Positions 56,384-64,000 of a stretch of 64,000 nt of DNA are shown here, piece after piece. The translations under genes and the position numbers were made by a program. The stretch spans positions 80,338,096-80,402,095 of the forward strand of contig CM065802.1 of the NCBI GenBank assembly GCA_033398695.1. Direction: 5' to 3'. Under the pieces are notes generated by a model. The model did not search any database. It was not told where the DNA came from and saw only the letters and a program-made list of their open reading frames with translations. Every line of letters begins with the position of its first letter. The first letter of the stretch is position 1. This stretch comes from Orobanche coerulescens. Taxonomy: Eukaryota; Streptophyta; Magnoliopsida; Lamiales; Orobanchaceae.

Positions 56384-56783
56384 ATGCCTGAGTCAAGAGT
56401 TTGGAAATAGATGTGCAAGAAGTTAAGAGTGGAGTCACGAGGTCGGAAGCAATGCTGGAGAGCATATGCACCCACTTCGGGATAGCCATTCCTCCCCGTC
56501 CTTCAGAGACCGACCTTGATTAGTATTAATCTTCATGTTGATGATTATCTTCTGATATCGGCCGACACTTCATATATTTTAAAAACTTATTCTTATTCAT
56601 CTATCACTTTTTTGGATGATTTGGTTTTTTGATTTGGTATTTCTTGATTATTCCAAGTTGACTATTCTGCTATCACTTCATATTCACTGAAATTCTACTA
56701 ATCATTTTTTATTGAGTATTGTTTTGCAGATTATCAACTCGGCCTTTTAAATCATAACATGATTTACATTTTAATATTACTTG
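56384..56783 (+). other. AT-rich sequence between env-like ORF and LTR array
   Basis: No gene seen. Short remnants of coding sense continue to about 56530, then AT-rich DNA. The 3' LTR probably begins in the second half of this stretch, but no clear polypurine tract or TG start was found. Confidence 0.4.
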
Positions 56784-57185
56784 CTAAAGATAACGTATGC
56801 TATATACTATATATATAACGTACGTAATGCACTAAAATATACCGTTGGTCAAATTCTAGAAAGTCAACAAAATTGAACGGTCTTATGTAATATAACGTAC
56901 GTTACACCTTGTCCATAACGTACGTTACAGGCTATGAATTTAAATCTATGATCTAACCGTTGTTTTTCTTAGTGATGTCATTTAGTATGTCATATCATCC
57001 AACGGCTATCTGAAGACCCTATTACGTACGTAACTGTTGATGATAACGTACGTAAATGATGGATTAATTGCTACTGGACAGTTCTGGAGTTATATAACGT
57101 ACGTTACAAAGATTGTGTTACATATGCTATTTAAGCTTACGTACACTAGACATGCTGCATAACGTATGTTACAAGTGTTTCCTAT
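56784..57185 (+). promoter_or_regulatory. Sirevirus LTR array of TAACGTACGTTA / TTACGTACGTAA palindromes
   Basis: About ten palindromes with a TACGTA or ACGTACGT core, before a TATA box (ctataaatag near 57212). The motif is the same as in the gypsy G4 LTRs, although the two elements belong to different superfamilies. Palindrome-rich LTRs have been described for Sireviruses of maize. Confidence 0.75.
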
Positions 57186-57769
57186 TCCAACGGGAAAATG
57201 GCTTCAAAGTGCTATAAATAGAAGGTTTCTAAGGTGTTTTGAGCTACACAAGATTACACAAGAATTACACAAGCATTCATACTATTATCGGAGCTTTATT
57301 CGTAATATTTCTTGAGAGATATATTCATTGTAACTTATACAAGAAGAATTGTGCTAACAATCTTCGATATACATTCTTGTATCACTGTGAGCTATTTGTT
57401 TGAAAGATGAGTAAGTGTACTCGAAAATATTTGTACTTTAGAGAGGTATCTTGTACTCGATAAACAAGATATTCTGGTCAGTCTTGAGCCAAGAAATCAA
57501 GAAATTGAAGTTAAGGACTAAGCTAGAAAGTGCTATTGTTATAGAGTTGGCACTGAACTATAAAGGGCATTTAGTTGTGAAGAAAAGCTCTAGTCGATTC
57601 ACTAGGTAGGGTACGTAGGCTTTTTGATAGCCGAACCTCTCGAACAATTTCTTGTGTTCTTTCCTTTCCACACTTCATTTACTCCGATTAATCGCTTCCG
57701 CACGAAAAGAGTTCATTACTCTTCCTACCACTATTCACTCCCCCTTCTAGTGGCGGTACCAATCCAACA
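57186..57769 (+). repeat. Sirevirus 3' LTR, R/U5 part
   Basis: From the TATA box to the probable end ccaatccaaca (57769). It includes a purine-rich leader and the conserved ctattcactcccccttctag near the end. No full second LTR exists in the window to confirm the end. Confidence 0.6.
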
Positions 57770-59141
57770 CACATGAAGAACACTGGAAGAAAATATGAAG
57801 AATATTCAAACAATAGGAAGAGCACTTAAGAAAATGAACAATATTTGAACAAAATACGAAGAACATTCAAACAATATGAAGAACCCTCAAAGAACTAACC
57901 TCACAAATAATTTGCCTTGCACCTTGTTTCCAAGCTCCCAACTCGCAAAGTATAGAATGAAGGATCAAGTGGGAAATGAATACATGCTTCATCCAACTCT
58001 TATAGGAGGGTCCTTCTCGAAGTACGTGCAGGACATTGTGAAAATACATGCCAGGCCTCATCTCTTCAAACCTTGTGCTAAATACTCATATTGAGTCGTG
58101 AGCCATCTTGATAGATCGTCAAGCGACTAAACTAGAAGTCAGAAACCACTGATCCAAGGGGGAAACAATCGACCGACGCTGGGAATTTGGTTGAGGTCAA
58201 AAGCAATTGGATCGAGCTAATCAGATCAGACCGATCAAACATAAATCAAATAGTCGGCCTCTAATATAACGAACACGGTCCGCCTTTAATCAGATGGATG
58301 GCTTGGACGGACCTAGCCATCCTGACACCAATTAAACGGGTCACCAATCAAATGGGTCACTGAACAACTAATAGATTGGCCATATGTATTCAAGTAGACG
58401 GACCAACTTCAATCGGATGAAGTGGCTCATGCACATCGTCCAGATCCACGAGTAATCGGACAGCCAAACCGGGTCGCCTTCGGATCGGTTGCCCGGATAC
58501 ATGGTCCAATCAAACAGCTGGATCACCTGGATCCATTGGTCATTCGGATGAGTTTACTTCCGGATCAGCTGCCTTCCAATCGGACAGTCGAATGTTGGGT
58601 CGCTGTCGGATCTATCACCTGGATCCGCGGGTCAATCGGACAGCACGGGCGTGTGCACCTGCACCGCAGATCAATTGGTTTCGACTGGCTCCAATCTGTA
58701 CCCGCGGCTTGCTGGCTCCAATTGGACGGACATGTCACTCGAATTTGGGTGGCTCCAATCGGACGGACACATGTTATAATCAACAAATATATTTTGTTGA
58801 AGCAAGGGATCGATCCCGGGTGGTAGAAGTAAGCGGTCGGCGTCTGCACCACTCATACAGGTCACTGATATGCTGAATGTAGGACGATGTTTTATATATG
58901 GTTTCTTTTCGGATTCAAAAGATGTTCTGAACGATCCGAACATCTTTATTCGAGGAACCTGCTGACAAAGCCTACTCATAGAAATGCCTTAAAAGTTTCT
59001 CATCCGTCGAGAACAAATTCCACTATTTTCTATTCTTTTTTTTAATTATTTATTGTCTGAAAAAATGAAATTCACAATAAATGGTGCCACAAGTGTCTGA
59101 ACAAGCGAACTCCAACGGACGGACTTTTTAGACCCGACCAT
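57770..59141. other. Gene-free sequence with short repeats
   Basis: 57770-57890 has near-repeats of gaagaayattcaaacaatat. 58200-58740 is rich in cggac and ggatc with loosely repeated blocks (aatcggacag at 58454, 58578, 58634), which leaves open frames on both strands but no recognisable protein. 58740-59141 is plain AT-rich DNA. Nothing else supported. Confidence 0.5.
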
Positions 59142-60203
59142 TCTGGCGACGACTCAAACACAACACTGATAATCTCGATTACTTGAACTCATTAACTCTC
59201 CCATTAGAAAAACTCTAATTAAAGAGTGGGGTACAAACTGTAGTGGACAAAATTCGTCTACTTAATACGGGCCCAAATTTATTAGATAGCCCAACTAGAC
59301 AGTCAAGTCAGACCATGCTATATATATTAGTAAGGTGACTTAGGCCCATACACGGATAAAAAGACCTACTAATTGGGTCAAGTCTGGACATATTACTGTT
59401 TGCCCAATGTGACAGGCGGACTGAGCAATTCGGCCCAGTATCTGACAATAAGGCCCAAACATATTATTGGGCCCTACATGTCCACTTCCCGATCTATGAT
59501 CGTAAAAGAACGGACCCACATACCCAGCTGGCCATTTGAATGTTCTAACTAATTCAACCAACCAACCACGATATCCTCCACGTGCTTCTTAAGCATGTCG
59601 ATTGATTCAAATAGCTAGTCAGCCATAACGTCATCTCATTAAAGCCACGAAGGGTCACGAACGAGTCAATTGGGAAATAATCCATGAGATCGGGAGGAGA
59701 TAGGGGCAGGTAGTTGGAGATAAGGGAGTCGGATGAAATCCTAGAACCTCATGGGGCGCCCTGTAAATAGACGGACATGTTAATCAGTCAGTCTCATTCG
59801 AAATCGGATATTCTCTCTCTTTCTCTCTTACTTTCAAAACGTAACTGCACTCTTGCACTCCAACTCTTTCTCTATCTCCCTCTCAAGAATCCTAAGTTAC
59901 CACGAGAAACTCCAGCCGGTTGATTAGCCAGGCAGACTATCTCGCTGGAATCGTCCACCTATGTACGCTCTATACGATCAAAGTGGTCAGCCACTATCTC
60001 CCAGACATCCCAGTTACCGGAAAATACCACAATCAATAACTTAGATCATTTATTCAATTATTTCACTTTAAGATTTCTTTAGTACCGTTTACTCACTTGA
60101 GCATCGGAGGCCCTTCGCCGGACACCCCCGCTGGTGCTCTTTCGTCGGGCTCTTGCGTGTATTCTTGTGATTGGCAGGTTGCTAGCGCCCACCTACCCGG
60201 ACA
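59142..60203 (+). mobile_element. Remnant of a Tat-like gypsy element (primer site, polypurine tract, LTR)
   Basis: 59142-59155 (ttctggcgacgact) resembles the non-Met primer site of Tat/Ogre-type elements. After only ~65 bases comes a purine-rich aaagagtggggtacaaac and then TGTAGTGGAC at 59239, a typical LTR start of that lineage. A leader with cacttgagcatcggaggcc (near 60095) is characteristic of Tat-type LTRs. The right end is uncertain (near 60203) and no target duplication was found. It looks like an internally deleted element. No coding domains. Confidence 0.45.
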
Positions 60204-61116
60204 TTCGGATTTCCGTAATTATAGATTTCACCCTCCACAATTTCGTGAATTTATTTTTATTCAATTTAACTTGTCCGATTTATCAACGTTTAATCATTAG
60301 AGCGAATTTGAATTTTTTAAAGTCGGACGTAAAAACCAATTTATATTTTATTATGTAGATTTCATAAGTTTTAATAGATTTTGGTAATTAGTTCATATAA
60401 TCAATGTGTATTTTACCATCATATTTCTCATCGCTAATTAATTGATCAATTATCAGGTTGGCCAAATAAATAGTATTTTCTATTGAAAATAAAATTTGGT
60501 CAATAAGTAAGTTGGTCAAGTAAATAATTTTTATTTAATGTGTTTTAATAGATTTGGATAATTAGTGCATATAATCATATAGATTTGCTAGGGGAACATG
60601 TACTAAAAAATTTTTAATCGAGTTTGAGAAATATCTAAATGGGTTTCAGATGGCTGAACCCTAACTATATTGTTTTGGGTATCATTATATAGATTTGGGA
60701 TGAAAATGCTTAGTACATTCACCTTTAAGTCAGATTCCAAACGGGTACGATTATATAAATTATAAACGAGTTCAAGTGGATGAATCCTTGCCTATTTTTT
60801 TTACTTTTTGTTGTGTTCTGCCACGGTGAGGAACTTCGAGTGGCAGAACCTAACTAATAAATATAATTAGCGAGTTTTTGGCATTAATAAATTTGATTAA
60901 AAGTATAATTATATATATATTATAGAGAGAGAGAGAGAGAGACTGTTACGCATCCGAAGCACCACGTTAACTATCTCATGCGTGGTATTTTTATTTTTAA
61001 AATTCTTATATATTTAAGTATTCTATTTCACCTTGATTTTCAATGACACTCGAGTTATTGAATAATTAAATAAATATTTAAAAAATATATGTATTTTACC
61101 ACCCATAATTATTTTA
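60204..61116. other. AT-rich spacer with simple repeats and diverged repeat
   Basis: 60620-60800 is a diverged relative of 1560-1790 (shared phrases on the gagttcaagtggatgaatcc pattern), and 60455-60540 resembles bases 20-80. 60909-60942 is a TA run followed by a GA microsatellite of about nine units. No gene seen. Confidence 0.6.
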
Positions 61117-61541
61117 TAGCATCACTTTAATTTGGTCATGTATTGAGTTGGCCAAATAAATTATTTTATTCTTATTAGAATATTTAATTTGGCAAATGAC
61201 TGAGTAAACCTTAGTGGCCCAAATATATACGTATTTATTTTTTTAATATCTAATTTATATATGCATAAATATTATTTTATATTTTTTATTTTTTCGATTC
61301 TCTTTACTTCCAAATAAATATATAAAGTATCTAATAACAATACGAAGTCAGAGTACCACGTTAACTCTCTCGCTCCTACATGAAGTTTTTTTTATTCTTA
61401 TTTATCTAAAATCTTGAATCTGTATATGTATATAAAAATTGTAAAGGATTTTTTACTAGGAATTTTATTTTTATTTGTCATTTATAATATATATTCTTAA
61501 TCTTTACTTTATAATGTTTTTATTGAGATGGATTAATAAAT

Positions 61542-62585
61542 GGGTTAATAGCCGCAAAATCCTTGAACTTTTGTCAAATTCTTATTTTGCACCTCAATTT
61601 AAAAATCTGCCTGAAAATCCCCAACCTTTAATACTAATTTGATTTTGCACCCCGACGACATTTTCTATGATAGCCTTTCTTACGTGGCATATATGTGGCA
61701 TTAGTAGATGTCGTGGCATCTACGTGGCGAGAACGTGTATTTGTCAACACAAGTGGAAGAAAACCACGTAAAAAAATAACAAAAGATTAAAACGTTTCTC
61801 AGACCCCAAAGACACAAATCTTGCAAAGTTCCAAAATTTCTTACTAATGGAAGATTCATCCTGAAATTAGCGAGGTGAGATTTCTCTTAATTCTTCGATT
61901 CTTGTCAGTTGTAGGGTCTGATTTTGATAATTTACTGAACTTTTGTCTTTCTCTTGATTAAATATTCTTCGACGAACGCGTGAGAGTGGAATTGTGGTCC
62001 TGGTGGTCCCGTAGGTCGAAGAAGTTCTCAAAACCCCCACAATCATCAATCTGTATTAAAAAAATACTCACTCGTTACATTCAATTTCCAGAACTACAAT
62101 AATCTCTTCGAAATCGTTTTCTTCCTGTTACATCTCTACGGTGATGGCAACAATAAAACCTTACCTCAGGATTTCAATCAGTGTGAGAAGTTCTCACCCT
62201 AGCAAAAACACCATGCTCGCAAATTCAAATATGAACAAAAAGGAATGATACATGGTTCATAGCTTAAAGAACACCTAAACTAGAGGAAGAAGAAAACCTG
62301 AAAAATCCTTAATTTTGCGTCTCTTAATGATTAAATAAAAATTACGACCTATCTACGCAAAACGACGACGTTTAGAATAATTATATGCGGCTTCGTTTTG
62401 TTCACACCGGAGTATTTAGCCACATCAGACAATCCGGTTGCCACATAAGCACCCAATTGGGGTCTCACCAACGGGAGTGCAAAATCAGATTAGTATTAAA
62501 GGTTGGGGATTGTCAGGCAGATTTTTAAATTGAGGTGCAAAATAAGAAGTTGACAACAGTTAAGGGATTTTGCGACTATTAACCC
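61542..62585. mobile_element. MULE-type MITE, second copy
   Basis: Same ends and same flanking ttaataaat/ttaataaac as 426-1470, so the insertion predates the duplication. Confidence 0.82.
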
Positions 62586-63075
62586 TTAATAAACCACTAG
62601 AGCAACTTATCTTTAATTATTTAAATTTTATAAACTTAAATATGTTGAGTAATTAAAGGATATTAGGGGTCTGGAATATAAACAGGTAATAAAGTCAGCT
62701 TTTAATCGCGTTTGTGATGAATACGGGTATATAAATTTTAAACAGGTCTGAGTGGCTGAACCATACCCTCATTGTTTCATGTGTTACTATACGAGTTTTG
62801 AACTGGGATAAGTAGTAAAGTTACCTTTCAATCGGATTTAGGATACGTACAAGTACATAAATTCTAAATGAGTTCGGGTGGCTGGATCCCATCCTTAGCA
62901 TTTCGGTTCATTGGTGTGTCCCGTTACGGTATCCTAAACCCTAAACCCTTAACCCTAAACGTGAACTCTAACAAAGTATTAAAGAATTTTTAAATTTTTA
63001 CTTGTAAATAACAATGTAAAATGATTATTCATCGAGTTTCGACAGGCTATACACTAATTTACTACATAATATATA

Positions 63076-63250
63076 CATTAAAACCTCGATAAATAAATAT
63101 GATTGGGACCGGAGAAAAATATTCATTTAGCGAAATTATTCAAATATCGAAAGAAAATTTGAACATGTTATAAAGAGTTGGGACCGGAGAAAATTATTCA
63201 TTTGGCGAGATTATTCGTTTATCGAACATCCATTTGTCGAGTTTTAACTG
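63076..63250. mobile_element. TA-flanked MITE, second copy
   Basis: Duplicate of 1965-2139; the left end reads cattaaaacc instead of cagtaaaacc. Confidence 0.6.
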
Positions 63251-63255
63251 TAGTA

Positions 63256-63572
63256 CTCCCTCAGTCCCAGACTTAATTACTACCTTTTTCTGGGCACAGA
63301 TATTAATGTTAGAGTTGTTTATTAGTATTGTATGTAATAAAGTGATATTTTAAGATGGGTAATAATGGAAATATGAAATCATATTAGTATTGTTTATTAG
63401 TATTGTGTGTTTAATTGGGTGGGTCCATAATGGTATTTTATGGTAAATAGATGATCATTGGGGGTGTATATTTAGAGGAAATGATTGGTTTATTTCCTTT
63501 TATAGTAAGTAGCAGTTAAGTATGGGACGGACCAAAATGGAAAGATAGCAGTTAAGTATGGGACGGAGAGAG
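63256..63572. mobile_element. Stowaway-type MITE, second copy
   Basis: Duplicate of 2145-2461 with the same TA flanks and a few substitutions. Confidence 0.75.
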
Positions 63573-64000
63573 TAATTATATTCGTTTGTAGTTATCAAGG
63601 TTCTAAAAGACGCTAGAAGCTAGGCGTTAGATTGTTAAAGCTTAGGATCCAGTGAATTAATCGAGGATTAATCGAGCTAAGGGAATTTGTTTTCTTATTA
63701 TTTAAATCATTTATACATATACAAAATTATATATATATAATAATTAAAAGTAATTAATATTTAACCATTTAAACAAACATATAATCACTTGTACTATCTG
63801 AAACACTGATATAGGTAATAAAAAGTCCATAATATTTACGTTTAGGAATCTATAATACTATTAAAACAAAAGTAAAAGCAAAAAAAAAAAATATAACTGT
63901 CTGGACATCAACCTAGCAGCCCACCTGGCTGGGAACTTTGAAACATTAATATAGGCATAAATGAGTCAATAATATCCATAATGTTCCGGGATATCCTTCC

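Larger units (their letters stand above)
55795..57769 (+). mobile_element. Sirevirus-like copia, right part (env-like ORF and 3' LTR)
   Basis: An env-like open frame is followed by a palindrome-rich LTR whose last bases, ctattcactcccccttctag, are typical of Sirevirus-type LTR ends. The orientation agrees with C2 at 22898-26465, and the missing piece between is where G3 lies. Both parts are probably one element, though the deletion at 55794 prevents proof. Confidence 0.65.
61117..64000. repeat. Right copy of the ~2.9-kb direct duplication
   Basis: Matches 1-2890 in the same orientation, offset 61116 at the left falling to 61110 at the right through small indels (for example a 4-base loss near 62667). 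It ends at the window edge inside the start of the copia C1 LTR (tgttccgggatatcc), so the duplication continues beyond. Confidence 0.93.

Noticed and set aside
58422..58826. 134-codon open frame
   Set aside because: Lies in cggac/ggatc-rich repetitive DNA with open frames on both strands and no domain features.
1..64000. A giant LTR element with 2.9-kb terminal direct repeats
   Set aside because: The end repeats do not begin TG or end CA, contain their own MITEs, and run past the window edge. A segmental or assembly duplication fits better.

Overview
This is plant nuclear DNA made almost entirely of LTR retrotransposons. The evidence is the Ty3/gypsy chromovirus and Ty1/copia protein domains, tRNA-Met-type primer sites, plant-type TTTAGGG-like telomeric motifs, and MULE and Stowaway-type MITEs. 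No host gene, rRNA or tRNA gene was recognised. The species cannot be named from the sequence; the element types suggest a flowering plant.

Layout. (1) 1-2890 is AT-rich DNA with a 1.05-kb MULE-type MITE, two small TA-flanked MITEs and a short telomere-like tract. The same segment returns in the same orientation at 61117-64000, about 99% identical by eye, so the window spans one period of a roughly 61.1-kb direct duplication or an assembly haplotype repeat. (2) 2870-4120 is the 5' end of a copia element (short LTR, GC-rich leader, start of gag), cut by (3) gypsy element G1 at 4121-12736 (+), whose 3' LTR is truncated. (4) 12737-22897 is gypsy element G2 (-): LTR, internal region, LTR, then a partial second internal region fused directly to the broken G1 LTR. 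(5) 22898-26465 and 55795-57769 look like two parts of a Sirevirus-type copia element (pol, then an env-like ORF and 3' LTR). Between them lies gypsy G3 (26466-55794, +). G3 is split in its RNase H by G4 (31628-53536, -), a tandem LTR-internal-LTR-internal-LTR array with a perfect 5-bp target duplication (gagct). Two solo LTRs (32203-34099 and 49637-52835) sit inside the G4 LTRs. The nest is four levels deep. (6) 57770-61116 is gene-free, with a Tat-like LTR remnant and simple repeats.

The gypsy elements encode gag with CCHC knuckles, aspartic protease, RT, RNase H, integrase and a C-terminal chromodomain-like tail, so they look like Tekay/Del-type chromoviruses. All are broken by stops and frameshifts. 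Many stops fit C-to-T or G-to-A changes, as expected after methylation.

The most unusual signals are in the LTRs. Just upstream of the TATA box, every long gypsy LTR carries a dense array of a near-palindromic 12-mer: TAGCGCACGCTA in five LTR types, TTACGTACGTAA in G4. The second motif also fills the Sirevirus LTR, which belongs to another superfamily. Downstream of the TATA box most of these LTRs share a splice-donor-like site and an acceptor-like site, which suggests an intron in the LTR leader. In G1 the TATA box sits in the loop of an inverted repeat.
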